DNA of 64,000 bases from Prostheceraeus crozeri (GCA_907163375.1 CAJQUW010007275.1:62001-126000); one strand, 5' to 3'; positions 24,667-37,790 are shown, counted from the stretch's first letter. Notes: a model not told the origin generated them from the sequence alone. Numbers and translations: made by a program.

Positions 24667-25500
24667 CCTGCATGGTTTTCTTTGCAATTGTGTTGTTCTT
24701 ATTTAGGCATACTATATATATTCAAGCTCACATGCACATGTAATTGGACTTTTAGTGCATTACATATAGGTGTATGCGTGATTGAGAACTCATTCATTAA
24801 CTCATACTTTCATTTGAATGCTTCTGAGATTTAAAGAAATATAGACATTCATGAACAGAAAGTTTCTTCCATAGAAGCATTTCAACTGGCTCACTAACCC
24901 ACAACTTTACAGACAGACAGAGTAGAAGAAATAGAATCATATGAATCTTAATAATTACAGAAGCATAACACAAATGCGCAATTATAAATTTAAGAGGAGT
25001 GGCGCTAATCCATCCGCTTCATTGATCAGCACACTGCTGTTGTTCTCATTTACATCATAGAGTTTGAGGTAGCCTTTAAGATGCTCGCTAATGGACTCTG
25101 AAAGAAACAGTAGAGTAAGCGGATCAATGCTTAATATTTTTATTGGTTGATCGAGTGTCTTCTTTCACTAAAGTAAATAATTTGGTCAATTTGTGTGATG
25201 GAATACGATATATGTTCATTAGATTTATTCATCATAAATCTCAATATGTCGTAATATCTATGCTTAAATGCTGTATTTATAACACCTGTTTTGATTATCC
25301 AACAGATAAGAGTTAAAGGAATTTTTTAAAAATACAGTAAGATATTTAGTCCAACATTGAAATTTTATTTGCCTTAATTTTTATATTACATTTTTACCTA
25401 TATAGCACACAGATTCATTTTGTCTTATATATCATATATTCTTATTCATATATAAGTGAAGAAAATTGTTCAGTTGATCAAATTTAGTCATATATATTGT
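24667..25500. other. No gene recognised
   Basis: AT-rich with no supported coding frame. Confidence 0.4.

Positions 25501-25502
<2 letters not shown>

Positions 25503-25549
<47 letters not shown>
25503..25549. repeat. (TA)n microsatellite used as an insertion site
   Basis: About 45 bp of TA repeat, which continues as TATATATA at 27373-27380 on the far side of the DD41D element. Confidence 0.9.
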
Positions 25550-25552
<3 letters not shown>

Positions 25553-27372
25553 GGTGTCCGTAAATTCGCTTGACTTTTAAATTGAATATCTACATGAGTA
25601 AACAATAAACGTTTACGTCAGAAACCCTGTTATATTACGCAACATGAAGGGGAATTTACGAATCTAACAATAAGAAATTAATATTCGATTATTTAACTGC
25701 TTAATAATTGACATTCTGCATGCAGTCATTTTTGTAATGAATATTATATGTGCAATTATAGTTCTTAAGCTTTGGTGAATTCATTTCAGTTTCAGTAAAT
25801 GTTTAAGTGAATTAGCTGTGCTGTTAATGATGTCAATTAACCTTACCTAGGGCCATAGCTCAAAATTTTCCCCTATTCAATTCTATGAAACTTTCGTCAT
25901 CAGCAATGACGACATGCTTAGTCATTGATTGATTCATATCGTATCATCTTCAATTGAGAACGTCAAATTAATCAGCTTTCATGGCAAAGAATTGCCATAT
26001 CCCATATCTATGACGTGATGTTTTCGCTAACCAATGACAAAGACGCGTGTGTCAACCAATAGTTTAAGTTTGTATCATAGAGTTTCCTCATGCTATGTTA
26101 GAAATCTCAATGTGAAGTGGTACGATCGCTGCCTATCTTATTCACAATGGATCTTCAGACTCGGATAGAGATAGTTCAGTGCTTCTATGCATGCAATAGA
26201 AGTGCTACAGCTGCCCTTCGAATGTTTAAGACTCAAAGACGCATTCACAAAGATCCTTTTACAACAACACATCGATTGCAAATATCATCAAAAAGTTTGA
26301 AGAAACTGGCAGCGTTCATGATAAACCTCGCAGTAGCCGTCCTACAATGGATGACATGACAATTGCCACTGTGAATTGCGTCGTCGAGGAGACTAGTTCA
26401 AAATCAAAGCTAGGAGTCACGTCAGTTCGCAAAGTGTCTGAAGAGGTTGGTATCATTTCAAAGACTAGTGTCCATAAAATCCTTCGGCATGAAATAAAAC
26501 TTTACCCGTACAAATTACAAGTCGTGCAAGCACTTGAGCCGGCCGACAAGCCAAAGCGCTGTGAGTCAGCGAGTTGGCTTCTCGACAATCAGAATGTAAT
26601 CGATGACATTGTCTGGTCTGACGAGGCGCATTTTTCACTCGATGGGATCGTTAACACGCACAATTGCCGTATCTGGTCAGATGTTAAGCCATCAACATGC
26701 ATCTCAAAATCCCTCCATTCACCTAAGTTATGTGTCTGGATGGAATTTTCTGCTAAGTTTGGACTACGACCTTTTTTCTTCTCCAACATAGTGACAGCTG
26801 ATTCCTATCTCCAGATGCTTGAGGAGCACGTGCGTCCTCAACTTGCGCAAATTGTGCTCCTGTATATTTATGCAAGATGGTGCCCCACCCCACTTTGCAA
26901 CAAAGGTACGAAACTTCCTCGTCCAGACATTTGGTGATCGCGTGATAAGTCGAGGATGTGACCGAGAGTGGCCTCCACGTTCACCTGATTTGAATCCTCT
27001 CGACTTTTGGTTCTGGGGATGGATGAAAGCGAAGATATACCATCATGGTAAGCCACATAGCCTGGACCAGTTGAGTGAGAAGATCACTGATATCTGCAAT
27101 GAAGTCACACGCGAAGAACTTGCCGCTGGTGTTTTCGATATTATTCGGCGATTGACTGCAGTGATTGATTGCGATGGCGATCATTTCGAACACTTGATTT
27201 GAACATTTTAATCATCAAATATTGGCTTCTTACTGTTAGATTCGTAAATTCCCCTTTATGTTGTTATCTGACCTTTGTGTTGAGCAATATAACATGGCTT
27301 GTGATAAAAAAGTTTATTGCTTTCTCATGTAGATATTCAATTTAAAAGTCAAGCGAATTTACGGACACCCTG
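25550..27372 (+). mobile_element. DD41D mariner-type transposon
   Basis: Inverted repeats of about 49 bp start CAGGGTGTCCGTAAATTCGC at 25550 and end with the inverse at 27372. TA lies on both sides within a TA microsatellite. The repeat arms are nearly perfect, suggesting recent activity of the family even though the transposase is broken. Confidence 0.9.
26147..27202 (+). pseudogene. DD41D mariner-type transposase, two frameshifts
   Basis: Starts at ATG 26147 with a helix-turn-helix region (TRIEIVQCFYACNRS). The frame changes near 26270, so part of the linker is in another frame, and again near 26865. The first catalytic Asp is in IVWSDEAHFS, the second in FMQDGAPPHFA and the third in SPDLNPLDFW. 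I count 41 residues between the second and third Asp, hence DD41D. GMHT-like linker residues were not assigned. All three catalytic residues are present in the sequence but spread over two frames. Confidence 0.85.
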
Positions 27373-27380
27373 TATATATA

Positions 27381-28405
27381 CAGATTGTTTCATAAAAAAT
27401 GGATCACCCTTAAGCATCGCCTTAACTTCAACTTTGTCTAACTCCGCCAAACTTGAACGAATTTCTCTGAAATTTGGAAGATATGTCAGTTGTGCTTATT
27501 TATATCATTGTTGGAAATTTCAAGCATGAATATTGAGTTGTTTTCCTGTTATAGATAAAAAAGTAGTAGATAATTTGATCTTCATTTAGCAATGTTACAC
27601 AAAATCATACCTCACTCTTATAAAATTACATTTGTTTCCTTTGTTATGTAATATGTTGTTCTACAAGCCAAAAGCTATCAAGCAAAACAAAAATAAAGAA
27701 AATCGGTCAATCAGAGCCGGTATAGCACCATTATTCATCAACAATAATGTAACTGCTACATGTGATTACTGGACTTCATGTTCCATAGCTTCCTGACTTC
27801 GTTGCGGTGGTGGTGGCAGCACTCCTGATTGCTTTCAGCTAGAAATCTATCTCTTACCGGTTGAAAACAATACAAAGCACAAATGAACAATAACGAGATC
27901 GCATTCACAAAAGGCAAAGTGTCAGCCTTGCTAGACTTTGCTAAACTTGGTGATCCATCGACTTGGTTATTTGTGGATGATAATGCTACGTGTCACAGGA
28001 GTAGTAGAGTCAACTTATGCAAGTCTCAATTAGGGCTTAGGACATTATCTTGGCCAGCTCGTTCTCCTGATCTGAATCCCATAGAAAATGTATGGAGTAT
28101 TCTAAAACGTAACGTTCGTCGTTCACTGCTACCTACAGATGGCGTATCACAACTTACGTCACTGTTAAAAAGAGAGTGGAGAAAGTTAGATCAGTCAAAA
28201 ATCAACGCCATCATCGAATCAATGCCTAGAAGAATTGGTAATGTCATTGACAATAAGAGTAGGGCCACAAAATATTAGCTTCTTAAGAACCGTTACTGTA
28301 TCATAGCTTATCAGATTATATAAGGACATTTAAATATATTAGGGACATGAAATAACATGAAAAATGCTTTCTGTTAGGATGATCCACTTTTTATGAAACG
28401 GACTG
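27381..28405 (+). mobile_element. Tc1-like transposon, copy B (internal deletion)
   Basis: Same family as 11716-13349 in opposite orientation, about 600 bp shorter. The left end CAGATTGTTTCATAAAAAATGG follows TA. The right end finishes GGACTG at 28405 but is followed by TC instead of TA. The deletion removes the part of the transposase with the first catalytic Asp. Confidence 0.85.
27883..28278 (+). pseudogene. Truncated Tc1-like transposase (C-terminal part)
   Basis: A 131-codon frame keeps the second Asp (DDNATCHRS) and the Glu (SPDLNPIENVW) but has lost the DNA-binding domain and the first Asp. Residues 1-30 come from sequence upstream of the deletion point. The C-terminal part is almost identical to copy A, with Pro at the ENVW motif where copy A has Ser. 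Confidence 0.85.
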
Positions 28406-31400
28406 TCATATATATCATATTGTAGAGGAACAAAACTGATTAGAAAAAATGATGAATGTCCATCATTGGCAAAATGTCCGGTTAATTTACAAACATTTTG
28501 TCGAAGTAACTGATGAAGATAAATTGGCAAATAATTGGAAAAAAAATCCCATGCTTCTACAATGTTTTCAATGGCTCAGCATTCGCAATTTCATTACCCA
28601 TGCGAATGACTCTTGAAATCGCAACAAAGTTCAAAAACTCAATTTCCGGTTTGCAATTTCATAGGATAAAAAATGCTAAAGACATGTATTTCAGGACATT
28701 AGTTCGCCGTTTATATCCATTGCCGCGTTCACATTTTCGCAGTCTCGAGAGATTTTCAGACATTCTTGTCTCGTACAGTATCTGACCAATTAATCAAACG
28801 ATTTTCATAATTCAAATAAATTTCTCTTAGATAAATTGGAAAACAAAATTAGTTTCTAACATGTGCCATCTCGTTATGATTACGGTTCAACGATTAGAGA
28901 TTTGTTTATCTAACACACGCTTCGACAATCAAATGAACTATTCGTGTTGATAGAATTCCATGGCATCCTAAGATTCAATCTGCCTCGGCTAAGCCTACAG
29001 GAATCGGACGTGTAACCAGCAGCATATTTAATTATTATCCTTATCAGTCATGTTAGCGATGATCAGAAATTCAACTCTAAGATGAAATTCTATCCATTCA
29101 TATCTAGACAGAAAATTATTTGTCAAACGAATATCATCTCTCATTTTTAAACACAAGACATCCATATAAAAAAAATCCAGTGTGTCTTAAATGTTTGTTT
29201 TTATGATATGAATAATGTACAGAACATAAAAACTCCGCCTAAATGAATTAAGTTTTTTCGCCAATTTTTATTTCGACTTCTTAATATTTCTTCTGATTCG
29301 ACAACCTCATGGCGGGATGTATGATCGCATGCGGAGACATGTCTACCGCGTATAATGTTGATGAGAAGTCAAACATTTTTAATCGTTTATCTGTGCTACG
29401 TGTATTTTCGAGGTGAAGCAATTTTGAATACTTCGTTCAAGATAGGCATCGGTGACATGGCAGGGTACCCCGTACCATGCCGTATATAAGGACGCAGCGC
29501 CAAGACATCGCGCTCTCCTGTACGCTGTACTGACTGTTTTTTAATTGATGTTTTTTTTTGCGCTCTTTACCCATGATGAAGCGTGAAAACGCAAAACAGC
29601 AGTCCTATGTGGCTTTTATTGCTGTTTTTTAGCAAATAAATTTCTTGAGTAGATACCTCCGTAGTTTATTGCATCGATGATAAAGACAATGTAATAAGAC
29701 AATGATAAGACATAGGCGATTAAGTCAAAGTACGAAGTACAAAATACGTGTTATATCAAAGCACAAATAATTGCTTAATTCCATATTAAAGATCAAATTG
29801 GATAAAATTGATAAAAATATTTGCTGGCATGCAATATAAGGAGCTCTTGATAGTTCGGAATACCAGAAGGTCTACCAACCATGCATTTCATGCATGTTTC
29901 GAATGCATGTTCACAGACGCCGGACGCTTCGACTGCCAAAAGGCCGGCCGGTTCCAACCCTGTAGCGTACAGCATGGCATATTGCACGTGCACTCTTTCC
30001 AATGGCGGCATTAATTTATTTTTTAATCTGCACTCACTCATCTGCTGCGAAATCTCAATACCAAATCTCAAACTTTTGCGAATTCTTCCTCGACTCCACA
30101 CACTGTCGCGGGCTATCGGGTGGCGAGCATAGTTTGACATAAACGTCAAAGAGTGCTAAATTAGTAATTTTCACCAATGCATCTTTCCAATTCAAACTAT
30201 ATATCATTAAGTAAGGACTTGGGATCATCCCATTCCCTACCTGGAGACATACCCACAGAGGGTCTCTTCCCATTTCTAATGAAGTGCAGCACTTCTGTTC
30301 GCCTATGTTACATCTATTCATAGAAGTGAAAATTGCAATTGTCTTGCCACGAAACTTGGCGACAAAGGTGAACAACACAATTCACCCTCACATACTACGA
30401 AATTTTGTGGCCATCAGAATACTGCTAGCCCTATGATTGGTCCAGTGATCTCCAAGCTGTACTCTGATTACTTGAACTTTGGGGCATCCGTAGTGGATAG
30501 AGTCGAAACTTTAGGACGTTTCGTGGTGACTAGTGGGGCAATCCTTCGACCGCGATCTGGGACTAAAAGTAAACAAAATTTTCGCTGCGTGGTCAGGCAT
30601 CTGCGCTGTATAATATTTTACAGAGCTTTCTCCCTCCCTATTGACTGTTTGTCTAAATGCATGAATTATTTGACAAGAAATGTGCTAGCAAAATTCAGCG
30701 AGTCAGATGAAAGCAACAATCATGATAATTTAAAATGATTGATGGGTCAAGAGCAATCACATTTTCTGATATCCTCACGATTCCTTATATAATGATGCAG
30801 AAAATATTTCCGACCAACTATTCAAGGGTGAATGCTGTTAGTGTCCTTTATTGATGGTGAATATTGCCAAGTTAAAACCCTACACTGATTTACGAAATAA
30901 TTGCAATTCGTATTTTATCAATTGCAATTCTACTTGCAAAGCTGGTCTGTGATTAAGCCGGAGTCAGGACTGGATCCGGCACTCTTATCTTGGCAGGTAG
31001 CCTATTCAGGTCCCGTGACCCAGTTTAATGCTGAACCGAAGCATGGTATACATAGTTTGACTATGCCAAGTGATTCAAATGTCACCATACACACTATCTA
31101 TTGAATGAACTATCTACAGTCCTTAACTGTATCACAGCTTAACGCGGATACCATTATCAAGAGCTCCTTCCTCTGCGTCTCTGTGACCCAGTCGACGTCT
31201 CTCCTTTCCGTTCTGTCGGACTTTATTGCGTCGCAATTCGTTTATCCCAAAGATAAACATATGTCCTCATCTGTGTTTTATGATTGACTGCGATCACTAC
31301 ATATCACTTATTATATAACTTGCATCTCAATTTGCATGGCATTCCGATTGCCATTTAAAGTTTTCAATAAACATCTCTCTCTTCTCAGATTTAATGCTCG

Positions 31401-34107
31401 TTCAAAGTTTGGGAACTTGTGCAAACTTTCTATCAAGATTTATGGAGATCCGATCAACCATTGTGAATATTAAAAACATCTTTCTCATCCCTGCCCAATG
31501 CAATGCTGCGAACTATTATTGGATTATGTCAGTCCCGGAAAGCTTGAACGAGTAGCGTTGAAGTTTTTAAGAATTTCACCCTCTAAAACAACGCCGACGT
31601 AGACAAGCAGAGGATGGGACACAATAAGAAACTGGTTAATGCCGCATAACGGTATCGAGCTTCTGATAAATTTGTAGATGGGTTACTGGCGATGCAAATG
31701 GTGCTACTTTGCTACTTCATTGGACATGGCTATTCCTAGGTTGTATTTACTATTTACTGTTTGTTGTTTAATCAAAAGTGCAACGTTTGTTAATAAATGA
31801 TCTCCTTTAAAAATCAGACTTTTTGTTCGGATCGACTTACTCATTCCTGCATCTTTCGCATTTAGTTATCTATTTGGCAGGTTTTCTTCATTCTGAAGTT
31901 GCAGATGACGAACTCACTTAGAAATTAGAAGCAAAATAACAATCAAAGTGATGTAATAGCCATATAGCGTTTTTTCAAAGGTTGAGATTTGTTGCCTTCA
32001 CGTAATTCTAGACGAGTCCTATCTTGAGTTCCTAAAGTGCGTAGCTAATGGACAACAAGATCAGATGTTACTGTAATGCGATCCTAGTGTATCTTTGATT
32101 ATGATGTAATCAATTCTCTAGACACCAAACACGTTCAGATTATGTCACTCATATTGACCGTCAGTTCATGATACCAATGTAGTTTTAGGAATTTGTAGCA
32201 ATCGCTCCGGACATGACATTTCCGAAAATTACTTTCATAACTGCCTCGTTCCAATTCTATTACTGATATCTATTATCCTTCCGCAGATGTGAGAGGTTTG
32301 ATCATGATAAGATCTGAAGTTCAAAGCCTTTTTCTGTTCTGAAGGTCAATCAATGATCTAGCCCAGCAGTCATCGGTCTACTTCATATCGGACCGCATCA
32401 TGACATGTACATGTAAGTCTCATAACAGCAGCTCATAACAAATGGTCTTGATGCTTTGGCTCGAAGAGTCCAACGTCTCCGTTTGCAAGAGACTCACGAA
32501 GGACATCATGTCTTTCAATTCCGATCTAGGATAGTGAACGGTATTTAATTGATAACAAAACTGAAGCTGCAATTATTCGTCAAAACGAAAATCGATGCAC
32601 AGTCGGAAATTTAAGCGGGTACTCTTCATTTCGATTATCATGTATTCGCTTATTATGCAATTATTCAATCATAAATACGGGTATGTGCAGTATTCAACGC
32701 ATATGTAACGCGTATGTATAAACACGCATGTACTTAATTCAGTTATGTACTCAGCAAGGCTTTGGAGGCAACATTTCCATCATTTCCCCTTTCGTCCCTC
32801 TGCCTGCGATCAAAAAACACTCCTGCGACCCCTTCGCCTCAACAGCCTTGTGCAGCACGAGGCAACTGTTCCAACAGCCGCATCTACCTCTAACACACCA
32901 GAAACCTGCCTCCGATCAAATTGGTCACCAACGCCATTACAGTTCGTGTACTATGTACTAAACACACTGCATTATACCCTGTCATGGAAGCAGATTTGGC
33001 TTGGACCCTAAAGTTTTGACCAGAAACGGCCCAAATAAAGATAGGAAAGTCGTAGGCATATAATTGCGAGGATCGAAATATATTGATTCACATTACGTGA
33101 CGCTGAAGCTTATGTCACAACTGGTGCAACATACATCCCCAGATTGGTTATAATTATAATACACTCACGATTCACGGGAGCTGTCGTTTTGATCCAAAAA
33201 TATGAGGCCCACGATAAAATAATGACATCCCATAGCACAAAATGGGGAATGCCAATATTTTCTCACATTAGAATATCATTAAAAATTTAGATAACTTATC
33301 CTGGAAAGGTAGATAGATATATTGACTCAGCGCTTTTTTGTATCTACCAGTATTCTCATTATTTGAAGTATATTGAATCGATGTGTATTACTGGCCAAGT
33401 TTAGCTTATGTCAGAAATCCAACTACAATTCATCATGTTTACAGATTCAAATGCTAGATATTCAGAAAAATCAACAATAAAGGTATGCACGAGTAGACCT
33501 GCATGTATATCCTATAAGTGACAAATGCAAGGGGCCGAGGGGGCCATGAGCAGGCCGTGCCTGGACTTGATTACTCAGACCGATTTTCTAGTGTAATTAT
33601 GCCCTTGTTCCTGCTGCTTAATCAGCTCTAATAATTAAAATATATTATTTTTCAACACATAATTGATCAACAGTATTACTTACTGTATCAGTACAATTGC
33701 TAAGATTTGATAGAAGGTTGCAGCAACAATTTTACAATGACTACAGGTCAATTGAGAATTCCATGATTGAAATTATTCAATGTGATAATCAATTCAGTAA
33801 ACACTTCTCTCATTACTCGTTATTTTGGGCAAGAAGTAGATAAGACACTTCATTTCACATGACTCAAGTAGCAGTGAATTTCTAGACTGCAAGGGGACAT
33901 GCTGTTCAATCAGAATAATAACATACTTCTCTAAAAAATTTGATCAGCATTATGCGATTTTATTTGATGGGAGAGATTATAGGTACGGAGCGTGGCTCGG
34001 CGATGTTTTCCGGATCTATCCAAAGAGTGTCTAATTGCATTTGACTTCTTAATTGAGATTTTGAATTAGATGGGCTTGGTTGCTGTGCAAATTCCACTGA
34101 TTCAAAA
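28406..34107. other. Long stretch without a recognised gene
   Basis: Several 60-130 codon frames occur (for example 29793-30149, 30433-30738, 32745-33011), but none shows a domain or a consistent splice context. A TATA-like GTATATAAGG at about 29482 is followed within 160 bp by a GCGT-GAAA-ACGC hairpin and an AATAAA at about 29635, so a short transcript or a transposon tail is possible. This could be host intron or intergenic DNA. Confidence 0.4.
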
Positions 34108-34248
34108 TTTTGAACAGACTTGTGTCAGTTACTCATGAAATGTAATTGATTACAATTATCAAGTACATCTTTATCAATGTAATTGATTACAATTACAGAT
34201 TACTAAGCTTTTCTTCAATTACATTTCAATTACTTTAATATTGCCGGC
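34108..34248. repeat. TAATTACA-rich repeat, left of the Polinton
   Basis: Repeated TGTAATTGATTACAATTA palindromes. The same kind of sequence lies beyond the right end of the Polinton at about 53965-54120, so the Polinton may have inserted into one older repetitive element. Confidence 0.5.
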
Positions 34249-34254
34249 ATTGCA
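34249..34254. repeat. Target-site duplication ATTGCA (left)
   Basis: ATTGCA directly precedes the left terminus AGTAGTAAGAAAACGG and is matched by ATTGCA at 53505-53510. Confidence 0.9.
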
Positions 34255-34795
34255 AGTAGTAAGAAAACGGCGAACACCCGACCGGCGCGCCCCCCCTCTG
34301 GAACGACAGAGGTCTGTCGTGGTGTGCCGGCCAGGTTGGTCCAGGTTCGCTGACGTCCCCCCCCCCTCTGGAACGACAGAGTGTCGTGGTGGACTTGGGC
34401 GACCGCCAGGTTTTGTCTTGAGGCTATAGTGTGTGATGATTTTCGTGAAATCTGATGAATGTTGTGTTGAAAATGGGATGTTTCGAGTGGAAGCAGTGCT
34501 CGGATATGAAAACGGAGGCCAGATTTGGATTCAGCGTGAAATTCTGCATCTGTATGGTGAATTTGAAAGCAATCGGAGAGAAAAAATTTCGCTGACGTCC
34601 CCCCCGCCCCGGCACCGACCTTCCAACTTTGCTTCTAGAGGACGGATTTTGTCGTGCAATAGCTCGTTTGAAAGCTAAGAGTAAGACAAATTCACTGAAA
34701 GAAACGGCTTGTTCATATCTGTCTTCGTTTAGATGTGAGACGCCATTTAAGATTTTGGGAGATTGGCGAAAAACGAGAGAGTTAGAATTTTGGAC
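34255..34795. repeat. Polinton left terminal inverted repeat
   Basis: Matches the reverse complement of about 52968-53504. It contains two tracts of about 7-10 C followed by TCTGGAACGACAG. Each is followed by a small inverted pair (CGACAGA/TCTGTCG; CGACA/TGTCG). Open frames across it are mirrored in the other arm and are not genes. Confidence 0.9.
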
Positions 34796-35080
34796 GTTTT
34801 GGGCTCTAGCGTCAAAACGAAGCATCGGATGGGAAAACGGATTTCAGATTTGGAATCAGCATGAAATTCTCTATCAACATGGTGAGTTTCAAGTCAATCG
34901 GAGAGAAAAAATTTTTCTTCACGAAATTTTTTCGAAAAAACGAGTTAGAATTTTTGCGATGGCTGTGGGCTGTAGAGCCGAAACGAAGCATCGGATGGGA
35001 AAACGGAGGCCAGATTCGGATTCAGCGTCAAATTCTACATGGAAATGCTATATTTTCAGCTCAATCGGAGCACTAGAACC
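34480..35080. repeat. Subterminal direct repeats, three units
   Basis: A module with GGAAAACGGAGGCCAGATT and GGATTCAGCGTGAAATTCT followed by CAATCGGAGAGAAAAAAT occurs at about 34490, 34816 and 34980. The last two begin with AAACGAAGCATCGGATGGG. Only the first lies wholly within the inverted repeat; the right end has fewer copies. Confidence 0.75.
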
Positions 35081-35143
35081 GGAGATAGACGGATTTAAAG
35101 ATTTGGATGATGGGTATTACGTCATCAGCTGATCGCCACACAC

Positions 35144-35150
35144 TATATAA
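35144..35150 (+). promoter_or_regulatory. TATA box of the left, rightward transcription unit
   Basis: CACTATATAAGCTGGG lies just inside the subterminal repeats, about 30 bp after TTACGTCATCAG (CRE-like). It points rightward into the element. A piggyBac insertion begins 34 bp downstream. Confidence 0.6.
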
Positions 35151-35437
35151 GCTGGGAACCGACAGACAGAGACTTGTCATTAGCCCTTTCGATCCTGTTT
35201 CGCATCTATGGCTTCCTCCCCTAGCTGCCTGTAAAAATCCTAAAATTTCGGGATTTTTCAAATGCTGTTTACTCGACCAAAAAGTGTTGTCCTGACCCCA
35301 ACCAACACTAAATAAGATGCCAAATAAATCGAATAGTCCCCTAACATCAGAAAACATGCAAAAACAGTCAAAATTATCCAAAAAATTTATATTTTTTTAA
35401 AAATACAAAAATCATTAAATTTTCACCTAGTGGGACA

Positions 35438-37157
35438 TTAGTCATGTTTAAACTTATTGAAACAGTCACCCAGGCAAAGCCCAGGTTTGTCAGGGCACGA
35501 ATCACAGATGTATCGTGATTCTCTTCTGATTCCGTTGTTGAAACAGACACGGCAACGCTTCAATGGATTTTTCTTGCCAGTTGTGGATGGGATTTTTTTT
35601 TGCACATGTGTAGTCGTGCGCTGTTCCTCTGATGGTCGTCTTTTTCTTCTGGCTCCCTTTGGTGTTGATTGCAAATCTGTCAAGACTCGTATGGCATCCC
35701 TTAGGAAGTCAAAGAAACTCACGTTGCTTTCTTTCTCTTTTCTGTATACAGCCCATGAATTGAAAAGTATCCGAAGAATGCAATTCAGGCCAATCTTCTT
35801 GTACCAGGCATGCGATTTGCGAGCGCAGTTGTATTGACGAATAACTTGGTCTGAGATCTATCCCTCCCATTTCTTGATTGTAATTCTCGACAATTGATTG
35901 CTTGAGCACATTGGTTCGAACATTGCCCTTGGAAATCCTTTCTTTTTGCACCAGAGAAGCATTGTCACACGTGGACATCAGATAAACATCCTTTCTGTCA
36001 CAGAATTTTACCGCTATTATTCGGTCCTTTTCAGCGAATGCCGATGACACAGGTTGCAGTTTCTTTTAAATAAGAATTTTTGGAATTCCTCTTTGCGGTC
36101 TGACTGTTCCACGAACACCCGTATTTCTCGAAAGAAGGTACTATATCAGCCGCAAGCTTGTAAACCAATTGTCTATATTCAGGACGTATCCCCTGTCAAG
36201 CATGTCAGCCTTTGAAAGTAATCGAACAACTATCTTTTCACTATTCGAAAGCGCCTCAGTACCAGGCTCGCCGGTTTCATAGCAGGTATCCTTGCCAACA
36301 TAGATTTGAGAATAAATCATGTATCCCGTTCTATCTGCAAGAATGAATAACTTCACACCAAACCTGGATCTTTTCGTCCGAATAAACATCTTGATTGAAA
36401 GCCTTCCCTTGAATAATACAAGACTTTCATCCAAACTCAGAGATTGAAGTGGTCGGTACTGAGAACAAAGATCATTCACAATAGAGAAGAAACCACTAAG
36501 TCTGCTTTCCTTCTTGGATGGGTCCACCGCAAATGGATCCGAGAATCTCAGGAATCTCAGAATAGCGATGTATCTGTCACGACTCAGACACTTTGGTTGC
36601 AAAAAGAAGGGAGTTGTCATCATTTCTTCGGTTTGCCAGTAAGATCTGATTGTGGGTTTCTTTACGATGCCCATTAGAAGAGTAATACCAACAAATGTCT
36701 TCATTTCTAAAATAGTAACATTTTTCCAGTGCATTTGTTATTGCTCTTCCTCCATTATTCGAACATTTTCAATAAGGACACGGTCATTCACCCATTTTGT
36801 GAGGGTTTCAAACAAATTGTCTGGTAGAAATTTGATTATGTAATCTCTCACAGTAAATTCGGTACTGTCAATCTCCGTATCTGTCCAGCCCCACTCTCCA
36901 AGAAACACAAAGTTAGTTGCATCACTGACATCTGTCGGCTCGATGATAGTCCACCCATCTTCGGCACTCGCTTCTAGATCTTCACTGCCATCAGAATCGG
37001 TATCAGAAGACGACTCATCTGTAATATGGGGAGGATCAAAAGTCGTATCTTCATTGTCAGAATCGTCTTCACTGTTATCGGAATCAAAACCATAGCGACG
37101 GACTGGCTGCACTCGGCGTGTTGAGTGCCTGGTACTACTTGATGGTGCCGCTGCCAT
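35438..37157 (-). pseudogene. piggyBac transposase, broken
   Basis: Begins at ATG 37157 with an acidic, Ser/Asp-rich N-terminus. After an in-frame TAA near 36738 it continues in the same frame (36734-36141) with the DDE_Tnp_1_7 core: SLDESLVLFKGR holds the first Asp and GYVLNIDNWFTS the second. Frames change near 36140 and again near 35715. The frame 35709-36050 contains YNQEMGGIDL with the third catalytic Asp. The last frame (35438-35722) ends in a Cys-rich zinc-binding tail (CRVC..C..C..KPGLCLGDC), the usual piggyBac C-terminal DNA-binding domain. All catalytic residues survive, but at least three interruptions prevent a full product. Confidence 0.85.
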
Positions 37158-37589
37158 TGAAAGAATGATCAGAAATTAGTTGTGACAAATGACAATATAC
37201 CGTGCAAGCTGCTCTACCTAACAACGAATCAGCCACGCGCAATCTTTACCGGACGTCATTATACAATCACCATCAATCAATACTTTGAATATGCTTCATG
37301 TGTGGCTCGACTGAATGCAGGTGACATCGCACTGCAACCGCTGAGTTGTATTGCCGACAATCAGATCATGTAAAGACAGCAGAAACACAAGACACAGCTG
37401 ATCGCAGCAGCATGAAACTAATGCATTACTTGCCCTTAATAGACTTGATGTACGTGTACATGTAACCTACTACATGTACATGTACCATTACAGCGGTTAA
37501 TTCTATTAAATATAGTTGGTTTGCACCATAGAAATCGACAACAATAAAACCTCTAGAACGGAGGTTAAGCTTCATGCAATACACAATAG

Positions 37590-37790
37590 TGGCACATAAA
37601 TCGCACGCATTTTCACTTAGATACACTTGTCAAAGGCTGCATCGTTGGGTCAGAATCAGTCACATGTGTAAATCTAAGCTTTTCATTGGTCATTCATGCC
37701 CCAACTTAGTTCCCCCGGCGGTGCCGCGACCTTGAGTCAATTTCCATTCTAGTCAACTTCAGTTAAACAATCTATTTCTATGGTTTGCAC
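37590..37790. repeat. Third, diverged copy of the TATA-containing module
   Basis: Shares CAGAATCAGTCAC, GCCCCAACT..GTT and CCTTGAGTCA blocks in order with 2816-3003 and 15101-15283. It lies in the piggyBac upstream region between the transposase start and the right terminus, so the module may have originated as piggyBac-type upstream sequence. Confidence 0.6.

Noticed and set aside
29560..29600. Hammerhead ribozyme (GATGA ... GAAA)
   Set aside because: The conserved CTGATGA core is not intact and the GAAA is the loop of a GCGT/ACGC hairpin.
30433..30738. Possible host exon of 101 codons (also 32745-33011, 29793-30149)
   Set aside because: No recognisable domain, and frames of this size occur by chance in 5 kb.
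34433..35132. Reading frames of 81-167 codons in the left Polinton terminus
   Set aside because: They are created by the inverted repeats and subterminal modules, and most are mirrored at 52884-53336; no domain is visible.
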